Shown here one piece after another: positions 35,757 through 43,043 of a stretch of DNA of 64,000 bases. The stretch is from Pseudoalteromonas rubra (GTDB taxonomy: Bacteria; Pseudomonadota; Gammaproteobacteria; Enterobacterales; Alteromonadaceae): the NCBI RefSeq assembly GCF_000238295.3, contig NZ_AHCD03000043.1:309535-373534 (forward strand), in the 5' to 3' direction. Every line of letters starts with the position of its first letter. Positions within the stretch are counted from its first letter, which is position 1. The position numbers and the translations under genes are program-made. The notes beneath the pieces are model-generated. The model was not told the DNA's origin, did no database searches, and worked only from the letters and a program-made list of their open reading frames with translations.

Positions 35757-36766
35757 TAACGCGCTACCATCGCATGATTCAGCATGTGTACAACCATGGC
35801 AATTGCATGGGGGATAACCTGTCGTGCAGTTGTCACTCGATCATAGTGATCTTCTGAGTTCAGCACGATCCCACCTTGGGAGTAGGAATACGCACCGCCT
35901 TGTGTCAGTAGCGGCCGAATATCTTGATTGGTCGCATTAGGTGCAGAAAAGCTGGCCATGGCTTGCTTTACTAAAGTCAGATTATTGAGGTTTTCCTGAT
36001 CATAATAGTCTTTCACCCAGGATTCCCAGCCAGCATGGTTCAGGTCAGAGGTGGTCCAGGTATGATGGGGCTGTAACAGATCTGTGGTATGAAATACAAA
36101 ACCCAGGATCTGTGGGTTCCCGTTTTGCAGGTAGCTCTGGTACCAGTACTGACCCAGGTTATCGATAGGCTGGAACGGCATTTCTTCAAAGTCATCATAC
36201 ATGCTGTAGGTCGAGTGGCTGCCAATACGATAGTTCTTTTCGGTGATGCCATAGCTGTCATATTCGCTGTCGTCTGCACTGAACCAGCCTGTTTCACCGC
36301 CTTTTCCATCATCCAGGTAGTCGCCTTTCAGCCAGGTAGCTGCCATATTGTCGATAGTGCCCCAGACTGTAAGCTTGTCATAATTATATCCACCAAAATC
36401 GTTACCATGGACGTCAGCACCCTGAGTGTGATTTTGGAAGTGCCAGTAGCTGGTGTATTTGACAATACTTTTTGCCGCGCCCCACAGAGGTGCCTGCACA
36501 CAGTCGCCGGTAATGGCGCCACAGAAGAAAGTATCTTCAAAGTCATCAACATCATAGGCGGCTTGCCCCATTACTTCAGCCAGCTGAGTCACACTCATAC
36601 CGTGTGATTGAGCGTAAGCCTGAAGTTTAGCGAATTGTGTCGTTGAGGGGTTTTGCGCCATGTAGCTGACGGCATCGATAACGATGCGCTTATGTGTTTC
36701 CTGACTGAATGCCTGCACGCCATGGGCGGTCAGTGTCAGGGCAGAGAGTAATAATAGCTTTTTCAT
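35756..36766 (-). CDS. Secreted phospholipase C / P1-nuclease superfamily protein
   Basis: The 336-residue product carries a signal peptide (MKKLLLLSALTLTAHGVQAF) and the zinc-site pattern of the phospholipase C/P1 nuclease superfamily: HKRIVIDA at the start, a DVDDFEDTFF acidic stretch, YWHFQNH, and near the end GFVFHTTDLLQPHHTW with clustered histidines. These enzymes use three zinc ions to cut phosphodiester bonds in phospholipids or nucleic acids; which of the two is not clear. The start follows a divergent 181-base gap shared with the mipA-like gene. Its stop overlaps the start of a folding factor gene, so the three genes form a coupled operon. Confidence 0.8.
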   Translation of the reverse strand: MKKLLLLSALTLTAHGVQAFSQETHKRIVIDAVSYMAQNPSTTQFAKLQAYAQSHGMSVTQLAEVMGQAAYDVDDFEDTFFCGAITGDCVQAPLWGAAKSIVKYTSYWHFQNHTQGADVHGNDFGGYNYDKLTVWGTIDNMAATWLKGDYLDDGKGGETGWFSADDSEYDSYGITEKNYRIGSHSTYSMYDDFEEMPFQPIDNLGQYWYQSYLQNGNPQILGFVFHTTDLLQPHHTWTTSDLNHAGWESWVKDYYDQENLNNLTLVKQAMASFSAPNATNQDIRPLLTQGGAYSYSQGGIVLNSEDHYDRVTTARQVIPHAIAMVVHMLNHAMVAR

Positions 36767-36947
36767 TGTAGTGTTATTCCATAGTTAGAATGTAAGCTCT
36801 ATCTGAGCAATGGGAATTAAAGTGGGTTTTCGTTACGTTTGTATTAATTTTTGGTTAAATAAAATCTTATTATCGCTGTCTTGTTGTCCAGGTAGAGCTC
36901 AGGTATGATAGGGACTGAATTTAGGCACATAAAAAGCCACAATAACG

Positions 36948-37790
36948 ATGAAAATTATAAAGTTACTTTCTGCTGTGCTGTTTTGCTTGTCACATCAGGC
37001 TTTTGCCGATGACCACTCAGGTGATCCGGATGAAGATTTTCTTGAAGACAATGGACTAGAGTGGCAACTGAGTATCGGTGCTTTCTATGCCGATATGGTA
37101 CTCCCTAAGTTGGTTGGCGCAGATAACTCTCCGGCACCACCTACCTTGCGAGCTGACATCAAATTACAATACAAGAACTTTTATCTGGTTACTTACTCTG
37201 GAGACTTTTTTGGCGGCTCTGACATTGGGTACCAGTTCATTCAGGAAGATGAGTGGGGACTCGATATTATTTATGGCAGCTATCAGCTGGCTTTCACAGA
37301 AACGGGGTACTTTGACACCAAAGATCCGGTTGTTAAAGAGTTGAAAGGGATCAGGGACAGGGATCCAGATCAATCACTTGGTGTCGCCTATTATCGCTCT
37401 GCGGGTGAGTATCTGGCAGTGGCCGAACTGGTTTATGATGTATTTGGCGATACTAACGGCTGGGTATTCCACCTTGAAGCGACGCGTAATTTTGAGCTGC
37501 GTAATTGGGATTTATGGCTCAACTTTGGTGCTAATTATTACTCCAGTAATTTCAATAACTACTTCTATGGTGTCACCGAGGCTGAGCGAAACGATTATCT
37601 GACACCGTATGAACCTGGCAGTGGAGCCTCAGCCTTCGTTCAGGCTCAGCTAAGTTATCCGATCGCAGAAGACTGGGAATTCAGCGCGGGTATGTCATTT
37701 TTGGTCGGCTCCAGTGAAGCTAAAGATAGCCCATTGCTGGAATCGAATCACGCCAGAGTACTGTTTACTGGAGTGAAATATGTATTTTAG
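36948..37790 (+). CDS. MipA/OmpV family outer-membrane protein
   Basis: The 280-residue exported protein begins with a signal peptide (MKIIKLLSAVLFCLSHQAFA). It has strand-rich sequence of the MipA/OmpV type: WQLSIGAFYADMVLPKLVG, IKLQYKNFYLVTYSGDFFG and WDLWLNFGANYYSSNFNNYFYGV, ending in KYVF with a C-terminal aromatic. MipA in E. coli scaffolds peptidoglycan synthesis, while OmpV-type members are linked to osmotic response. The gene overlaps the following DUF3019 gene by 11 bases. In many relatives this pair sits beside a two-component system; none is present here. Confidence 0.85.
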   Translation: MKIIKLLSAVLFCLSHQAFADDHSGDPDEDFLEDNGLEWQLSIGAFYADMVLPKLVGADNSPAPPTLRADIKLQYKNFYLVTYSGDFFGGSDIGYQFIQEDEWGLDIIYGSYQLAFTETGYFDTKDPVVKELKGIRDRDPDQSLGVAYYRSAGEYLAVAELVYDVFGDTNGWVFHLEATRNFELRNWDLWLNFGANYYSSNFNNYFYGVTEAERNDYLTPYEPGSGASAFVQAQLSYPIAEDWEFSAGMSFLVGSSEAKDSPLLESNHARVLFTGVKYVF

Positions 37791-38181
37791 ACTCGCTTCA
37801 GCTATGACTATCGGCGTGCTGTTTATGGCTTCAACCGCGCAAGCCGCGACACCAGACGATAGGAAAGGGATATTACAAGCTGCACCCAACAAGTGTGTTG
37901 CGCTACATAAAGGAAGAACTTGCTACACTGATGTGACATTTTCAATCTCTGCACCGCAAGTGGGTGACTATTGCATTAGAGACAGTAATTCAAAGAAGAT
38001 TTTGCAGTGCTGGGCTAACGTGAGTCATTTTGAATACTTGCTGGCGTTTGGCTCTGCGGAAAGTGTCAGTTACGAGTTAATTTCTAAAACCAAGCGTGAC
38101 GTATTGGCTGTGACCACCATAAACGTTAATTGGGTCCACAAAGTACGCAATAAAAAGCGTCGCTGGCAGCGTTTGTTCTAA
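37780..38181 (+). CDS. DUF3019 family secreted protein
   Basis: The 133-residue product has a signal peptide (FRLASAMTIGVLFMASTAQA). The cysteine pattern KCVALHKGRTCYTDVTF ... YCIRDSNSKKILQCWANV is the DUF3019 signature (four cysteines likely forming two disulphides). The family's function is unknown. Translation is coupled to the upstream MipA/OmpV gene by an 11-base overlap, so the two probably act together in the envelope. Confidence 0.85.
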   Translation: MYFRLASAMTIGVLFMASTAQAATPDDRKGILQAAPNKCVALHKGRTCYTDVTFSISAPQVGDYCIRDSNSKKILQCWANVSHFEYLLAFGSAESVSYELISKTKRDVLAVTTINVNWVHKVRNKKRRWQRLF

Positions 38182-38194
38182 GCCCTGCAACGAG

Positions 38195-38218
38195 GCAGGC
38201 TAGCCGAAGCTAGCCTGC
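38195..38218 (+). terminator. Stem-loop after the mipA-DUF3019 operon
   Basis: GCAGGCTAGC (38195-38204), tetraloop CGAA and GCTAGCCTGC (38209-38218) form a perfect 10-bp hairpin between convergent genes. The T-rich stretch that follows on the plus strand (TATCTGTTTTATT) is interrupted. Confidence 0.6.
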
Positions 38219-38229
38219 AGGTATCTGTT

Positions 38230-38733
38230 TTATTGGCACTGTTCGACTAAATTTCTCAAGTGTGTGCCGATGTCCTCACTTTTGCTTTGACCCTGCTCAA
38301 CTAGCGTTTGTACTTGTTGTTGCAGTTCACTCAGCTCATAATTTGCCAGCAACGTTTTCAGATAAGACATGGTGTCAGCCCCTGCTTGTAGCAAACTTGG
38401 CAAACTTTCCATAGAAAGCTCCTGATCGGCCAGGCCAGTGATGGTATCCATTAAATCTGCCAAGTTAGCACTGTCCTGAAGTGCGCCTTCAACTTCAATC
38501 ATGGCGCCCATAGGGTCGCTATTCAGTTGTTTAGCTACACAACTGGCCAGGGTACCCGCTTCGGCTGACTGACTCATCGCTGCCAGGCCATGTGCACGGA
38601 TATCTTCAATGACCTGCTCCAACTCCTGATTATTTGCCAGGTATTGTTGTTCAACCTTAGCTTTAGAGTCACCAAGAAAATCACAGCCTGATAGTGCGAC
38701 TAAACTGATACCGAAAATTAAAAAACGCTTCAT
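38230..38733 (-). CDS. Lipoprotein of unknown function
   Basis: This is a 167-residue protein with a lipobox (LVALSGC, lipidated Cys at about residue 17) and an almost wholly helical mature part with two further cysteines (LASCVAKQL and the C-terminal VEQCQ). No family was recognised. The ATG at 38733 has GGA seven bases upstream and places the lipoprotein signal at the N-terminus; an ATG six codons earlier would not. It lies 80 bases after the globin-like gene on the same strand. Confidence 0.7.
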   Translation of the reverse strand: MKRFLIFGISLVALSGCDFLGDSKAKVEQQYLANNQELEQVIEDIRAHGLAAMSQSAEAGTLASCVAKQLNSDPMGAMIEVEGALQDSANLADLMDTITGLADQELSMESLPSLLQAGADTMSYLKTLLANYELSELQQQVQTLVEQGQSKSEDIGTHLRNLVEQCQ

Positions 38734-38813
38734 ATAAGTATCCAAAATCAATCCAATTGATCTCAGTGTACTGTCTTACCAGACGCTTGTCATTATTGCT
38801 GTTTAGCCAGACG

Positions 38814-39290
38814 CTAGGGACGTAAGCGGGCTCTGGCCTGATTGCGATAATGCGCCAGCTCGACGACATTTGAAATGCCAAACAGCTCCGATTTGATGAT
38901 GTTGGCAAACACATGCAGTGCCCGTTTCCACGCATTGCGAACGGCCAGCGTAAACTGCGCGCCCAAATGGAGTTTGAGCACCTCCAGAAAACTATTGCAG
39001 AAGGTGGTAATATCGTTTACTGAGGGAGCAAGTGCCGCTATCAGGATACTTTGTTGGCGCAAAAAGCGGGTTAATTCCTGTTGTCTGGGTAAGTGCACCA
39101 GGCATTGTTGCATAAAGTCATGTAACCGATATTCAAGTGACAGCATGTGTCGCTCGGACTCGGGCAAGGCCATTGTAACCCGATGCAGTTTTAGCTTGTT
39201 ATAAAAGCTGACACAGAAGCAGTGAAAATTGGGCTTTAGCGTCGTAAAAGATTGGTTTAATAGCTGGTACTGATAAGGTGAAATACTCAT
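38814..39290 (-). CDS. Globin-like protein apparently lacking the proximal histidine
   Basis: The 158-residue sequence follows the flavohaemoglobin/bacterial globin pattern: FTTLKPNFHCFCVSFYNKLK (A-B helices), a middle helix, and LGAQFTLAVRNAWKRALHVFANII (G-H helices, matching the family's LG-xxFTPEVxxAW block). At the position where globins have the F8 haem-binding histidine, the sequence reads LIAALAPSVNDITTF with no histidine. It may therefore not bind haem in the usual way, as in the non-haem globin domains of RsbR-type stress proteins. A ribosome site GGAG lies five bases before the ATG. The assignment is by pattern and should be checked by structure prediction. Confidence 0.5.
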   Translation of the reverse strand: MSISPYQYQLLNQSFTTLKPNFHCFCVSFYNKLKLHRVTMALPESERHMLSLEYRLHDFMQQCLVHLPRQQELTRFLRQQSILIAALAPSVNDITTFCNSFLEVLKLHLGAQFTLAVRNAWKRALHVFANIIKSELFGISNVVELAHYRNQARARLRP

Positions 39291-39515
39291 AATCGCTCCA
39301 CATACGATTAGAGCGAATCCATTTGCTCAAGCAATTGTGCAGACCCAACGACTTGGCCCGTTAAGACAGGTCATCAAGCTCTACAGTAACTTGGGTAAAA
39401 GTTGTAATGGGGCACGCTGAAAAAGCAAGCAGGCATGCGCCAGCTCTATCAGTATAGGTAGACATTATTCTGTAGCGCAAACTTTATCCTGAATATTGCA
39501 CTATCAGAGAGACAG

Positions 39516-39553
39516 AAAAGCTACCAGATGAACACTATGGTATGACTGGTAGC
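39516..39553 (-). terminator. Terminator after the carbonic anhydrase gene
   Basis: GCTACCAG (39520-39527) and CTGGTAGC (39546-39553) pair over 8 bp; on the minus strand the stem is followed by TTTTC. It lies 11 bases after the stop codon at 39564. Confidence 0.65.
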
Positions 39554-39563
39554 CTGTGTGGGT

Positions 39564-40343
39564 TTATTTAATCGGAGCGAGTAGTTTCGGATCGGTGACT
39601 AGTTGTCTGACACCGTGGGCGTGATCTTCTTCGAACACATTGTCTTCACACCACTGTGCCAGGCTATTGATATCAACTTTCGCACAAGCTGGTCTGACAC
39701 TCCAGGTGACCTGAAGCGGTGAACATTGCTTGTCGTTGTAGCTTGGTCCGGTTGTTGAGCCGAGGAATTCAACAGGCTTGCCTGTGGTCTGTGGGATATA
39801 TTTTGCCTGATGATATCCATTGACTATGTTACCGTCATAGCTTAAGTCATTAAAATCTAGTGCATCTTCATCATTTACAACGAGGAAAACCTGAGTCTCA
39901 ACGCGCAGGTCCGGGTTAGCACATTCATTACTTAAACAAGAACCTAAGCCTTTTCCGGGGGTAACGTCACACGAGCTGTGTACCCAATGCACTTCGATGG
40001 TGTCACCTGGTTTTACATTTTTACAGACCTTGCCTTTTGGTGCTCGTAATTCAGCCTCAGTCAGGCTGCTGGTGGCATTGCACTGATAGCCGCCGTACTT
40101 GCCATTGCCCGCAAAAACAGAAAAGTCTTTTGCCTTATGCTCTGCGTTCTTATGAAAGTGGATATTACATAAGTTCATTTCGCTGGCAGGCGGTGCGAGA
40201 GAAAATACGCGTTTGTTCTCTCCATGCAGCTGATCGATATCACGCGGGGTTTGCGGACCAAACCCTTCGCAGCTATTCGCGAGGGTGTTAAAGGATAGTA
40301 GTGTTAGCGCTGTCATCGAGACGCCTATAAATGCCTTTTTCAT
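39564..40343 (-). CDS. Delta-class carbonic anhydrase, periplasmic
   Basis: The 259-residue exported protein (signal peptide MKKAFIGVSMTALTLLSFNTLA) matches the delta-type carbonic anhydrase family first known from marine algae. It interconverts CO2 and bicarbonate with zinc. Likely ligands are H62 and H64 in LCNIHFHKNAEHK and H119 in IEVHWVHSSC. Eight or more cysteines (for example CDVTPGKGLGSCLSNEC) suggest disulphides consistent with a periplasmic site. The ATG has GGAG eight bases upstream. The gene stands alone with its own terminator. Marine bacteria carry such homologues, probably for inorganic carbon supply or pH balance in the periplasm. Confidence 0.85.
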   Translation of the reverse strand: MKKAFIGVSMTALTLLSFNTLANSCEGFGPQTPRDIDQLHGENKRVFSLAPPASEMNLCNIHFHKNAEHKAKDFSVFAGNGKYGGYQCNATSSLTEAELRAPKGKVCKNVKPGDTIEVHWVHSSCDVTPGKGLGSCLSNECANPDLRVETQVFLVVNDEDALDFNDLSYDGNIVNGYHQAKYIPQTTGKPVEFLGSTTGPSYNDKQCSPLQVTWSVRPACAKVDINSLAQWCEDNVFEEDHAHGVRQLVTDPKLLAPIK

Positions 40344-40679
40344 GACTGGTTCTCCATCATTTTATATTAACTCGATGGGCCGCCAGTATAGATGTTTAAC
40401 TTTTAAGAACAAGCTAAATGGTAAAATATTGTGAATGAGTGGTTTTTTATAAGTTAATTTCGATGTTTTTGTTCGCTATTCCCGATTCTTTTTATTGTAA
40501 TGATAAATTATTTTCGATTTAATTTGTTGAGTTGGTCGGTGTTTATCGAGTTGTGGTGTGCATGATGTATTTGCGCCATCGCATCAGGCATTTTAGTTAA
40601 AGGTCCTATCTAAGGTTGCGTATTAATACAACTCTCTCTATAATACACGCCAGTTGATGCAGCCTTGGCTGCACGTTGA
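40344..40679. other. Intergenic region between the carbonic anhydrase and metY
   Basis: This 336-base, AT-rich stretch upstream of the carbonic anhydrase on one side holds the strong metY promoter on the other. No gene or repeat was recognised between them. Confidence 0.6.
40616..40644 (+). promoter_or_regulatory. Promoter of metY and the rimP-nusA-infB cluster
   Basis: TTGCGT (40616-40621) and a perfect TATAAT (40639-40644) are separated by 17 bases. They are placed about 36 bases before the tRNA, the expected layout for the metY-nusA operon promoter. Confidence 0.8.
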
Positions 40680-40746
<67 letters not shown>

Positions 40747-40756
<10 letters not shown>

Positions 40757-40862
40757 AGCTTAAGAAATGTTGTCGTTTCTTACAGTTCGCGCATTCCTTG
40801 TAATGCGCGTTTTGCGTTTAAGCATTCGCTTAATTTAGGCTGATACAGCCCGCAACCAAGCT
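40747..40862 (+). repeat. 14-bp direct repeat of the metY 3' end
   Basis: CCCGCAACCAAGCT, the acceptor arm and CCA tail of metY plus four bases (40747-40760), recurs exactly at 40849-40862, 102 bases downstream. Such copies of a tRNA 3' end are typical attachment-site scars left by an integrated and lost element, or remains of a second tRNA copy. Confidence 0.6.
40788..40820 (+). terminator. Stem-loop/terminator after metY
   Basis: CGCGCATT (40788-40795) and AATGCGCG (40802-40809) form an 8-bp stem followed by TTTTGCGTTT. An additional hairpin, AAGAAA/TTTCTT, lies just before it at 40763-40781. These probably end or process the tRNA transcript, with read-through into rimP. Confidence 0.65.
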
Positions 40863-40895
40863 CGGCCACTGGCCACACAGTTTGTTTTTGGTGTG

Positions 40896-40918
40896 ACGCC
40901 CCGCTTGGTTCGGGGCGT
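40896..40918 (+). terminator. Stem-loop in the rimP leader
   Basis: ACGCCCCG (40896-40903), a 7-base loop and CGGGGCGT (40911-40918) form an 8-bp stem followed by TGTTGT. It is a weak terminator or processing hairpin in the metY-rimP spacer. Confidence 0.5.
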
Positions 40919-40975
40919 TGTTGTATCTGGAGCTAAGCAATTCAGCCCAGCCCAGAAGCAAACAGCTGAATCATT

Positions 40976-40997
40976 AGGGCTTTTAGGCCCTTTTTTT
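40976..40997 (+). terminator. Attenuator-like terminator just before rimP
   Basis: AGGGC (40976-40980), loop TTTTAG and GCCCT (40987-40991) run into seven T residues, ending only nine bases before the rimP ribosome site. The downstream genes are essential, so this must allow read-through and may be a point of attenuation. Confidence 0.65.
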
Positions 40998-41016
40998 GTT
41001 TGTATGGAGGTAATTT

Positions 41017-41472
41017 GTGACAAAACTCGAGCAAGAATTAACGACTATGTTAGAGCCGGCTGTTGAAGCCTGTGGCTTCGAGTTGCTCGGTCTGGAAGTG
41101 ATGCAAGCCGGTCGTCATTCGACACTGCGCATCTACATCGATCATGAAAATGGTATCAATGTAGATAATTGTGCAGATGTGAGTCGTCAGGTCAGTGCCA
41201 TTCTGGATGTCGAGGACCCCATTACAAATGAATATAACCTGGAAGTGTCTTCACCTGGTGTAGACAGACCATTATTCAAACAAGCTCATTACGAGCAGGC
41301 AGTGGGCGAAGAAGTACGTTTGCGTACTAAGCTTCCACAAGAAGGTCGCCGCAACTTTAAAGGCGACTTGGTTGCAGTTAATGGCGATATGATCACGCTA
41401 ACCGTCGATGGCCAGGAGCATCACCTTATGCTCAGCAACATCGAGCGCGCGAACATGATCGCAAAATTTTAA
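41017..41472 (+). CDS. rimP: Ribosome maturation factor RimP
   Basis: RimP assists assembly of the 30S ribosomal subunit. The 151-residue product has the family blocks ACGFELLGLEVMQAG, LRIYIDHENGINVDNCADVSR and YNLEVSSPGVDRPLF. It uses a GTG start with GGAGG six bases upstream. Its position between initiator tRNA and nusA is conserved across gammaproteobacteria. Confidence 0.97.
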   Translation: MTKLEQELTTMLEPAVEACGFELLGLEVMQAGRHSTLRIYIDHENGINVDNCADVSRQVSAILDVEDPITNEYNLEVSSPGVDRPLFKQAHYEQAVGEEVRLRTKLPQEGRRNFKGDLVAVNGDMITLTVDGQEHHLMLSNIERANMIAKF

Positions 41473-41514
41473 AAGTTAGGTGCGAAGGAAAAAAGGGCAA
41501 GCGAGGCAATAACT

Positions 41515-43014
41515 ATGGCAAAAGAAATATTATTGGTTGCAGAAGCTGTTTCCAATGAAAAAGCAGTCCCAAGAGAAAAGATTTTTGAAGCATTAGAGTT
41601 CGCACTAGCGACGGCCACCAAAAAGAAACATGATGGTGAGATCGAAGTACGCGTATCTATTGACCGTAAAACGGGTGAGTATGACACTTTCCGTCGTTGG
41701 ATGGTGGTTAACCCACAAGAAGATGGCTCATTGGAAAATCCGTACGCAGAAATCACTTTTGAAGCGGCACAGGTTGAAGAGCCTGACATTCAGCTGGGTG
41801 ACTTTGTTGAAGAGCAGATCGAATCGATTCAGTTCGACCGCATCACAACGCAGATGGCAAAGCAAGTCATCGTACAGAAAGTACGTGAAGCTGAGCGTGC
41901 ACTGATTGTTGATGCCTATAAAGATCAGGAAGGTGAGCTGGTAACGGGTGTTGTTAAAAAAGCATCACGCGATACTGTGGTACTGGATCTGGGCAATAAC
42001 GCAGAAGCCGTGATTTACCGCGAAGATATGCTGCCGCGTGAAAGTTTCCGCCCGGGCGACCGTGTCCGTGGTCTGCTTTACGCTGTTAAACCAGAAGCGC
42101 GTGGCGCACAGCTGTTTGTAACACGCTCTAAGCCTGAAATGCTTATGGAGCTGTTCCGTATTGAAGTGCCAGAAATCGGCGAAGAGATGATCGAGCTCAA
42201 AGGTGCTGCGCGTGATCCGGGATCGCGTGCTAAAATTGCGGTAAAATCAAATGACAAACGTATCGACCCTGTCGGCGCGTGTGTGGGTATGCGCGGTGCG
42301 CGTGTTCAGGCTGTATCTACCGAGTTAGGTGGCGAACGTGTTGATATCGTATTGTATGATGACAACCCGGCTCAATTCGTGATCAACGCCATGGCGCCTG
42401 CAGAAGTGGCATCCATTGTCATGGATGAAGATACGCGTACGATGGAAATCGCAGTAGAAGCCGACAATCTGGCACAAGCGATTGGCCGTAATGGTCAGAA
42501 CGTACGTCTTGCCAGCCAGCTAACTGGCTGGGAATTGAACGTGATGACAGTTGAAGACATGGAGCGCAAGAGCGCAGAAGAGTCTGACAAACTGATTAAT
42601 CTGTTCACTGAAGCATTGGACATCGACGACGATTTCGCAACCTTGTTGATTAACGAAGGATTCTCAACACTTGAAGAAGTGGCCTACGTTCCTGTAGCTG
42701 AGTTCCTGGAAATTAATGGTTTGGACGAAGACACAGTTGAAGAGCTGCGTAAGCGTGCAAAAGATGCGTTGACTACCAAAGCGCTACGCGACGAAGAAAG
42801 CCTTGAAGGGGCAGAGCCCGCTGACGATTTATTAAACCTGGAAGGTCTGGATCGCCACCTGGCGTTCGTAATGGCCAGCAAAGGTGTGATCACGCTGGAA
42901 GATCTGGCTGAGCAAGGCATTGACGAATTAGTCGAAATCACTGAATTATCTGAGCAACAGGCGGGTGACTTTATCATGGCCGCACGTAACATTTGCTGGT
43001 TTAGTGAGCAATAG
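41515..43014 (+). CDS. nusA: Transcription termination/antitermination factor NusA
   Basis: This RNA polymerase-binding factor acts in pausing, termination and rRNA antitermination. The 499 residues run as an N-terminal polymerase-binding domain (about 1-125), S1 domain (about 135-200), two KH domains (about 205-345; [12 protein letters not shown] and [12 protein letters not shown]), and two acidic C-terminal repeats (about 360-495), the full gammaproteobacterial form. It lies 42 bases after rimP. An rRNA leader with a boxA, its site of action, is found at the end of this window. Confidence 0.98.
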   Translation: MAKEILLVAEAVSNEKAVPREKIFEALEFALATATKKKHDGEIEVRVSIDRKTGEYDTFRRWMVVNPQEDGSLENPYAEITFEAAQVEEPDIQLGDFVEEQIESIQFDRITTQMAKQVIVQKVREAERALIVDAYKDQEGELVTGVVKKASRDTVVLDLGNNAEAVIYREDMLPRESFRPGDRVRGLLYAVKPEARGAQLFVTRSKPEMLMELFRIEVPEIGEEMIELKGAARDPGSRAKIAVKSNDKRIDPVGACVGMRGARVQAVSTELGGERVDIVLYDDNPAQFVINAMAPAEVASIVMDEDTRTMEIAVEADNLAQAIGRNGQNVRLASQLTGWELNVMTVEDMERKSAEESDKLINLFTEALDIDDDFATLLINEGFSTLEEVAYVPVAEFLEINGLDEDTVEELRKRAKDALTTKALRDEESLEGAEPADDLLNLEGLDRHLAFVMASKGVITLEDLAEQGIDELVEITELSEQQAGDFIMAARNICWFSEQ

Positions 43015-43043
43015 TAGTTTATTAACGGGAGGTAACGCATAAT

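Noticed and set aside
36089..36607. 172-codon plus-strand ORF opposite the phospholipase-C-like gene
   Set aside because: The minus-strand gene has a signal peptide, zinc-site motifs and coupled neighbours; the opposite frame has none.
40835..41023. 62-codon minus-strand ORF between metY and rimP
   Set aside because: It overlaps terminator hairpins and the tRNA-end repeat, with no sign of coding.
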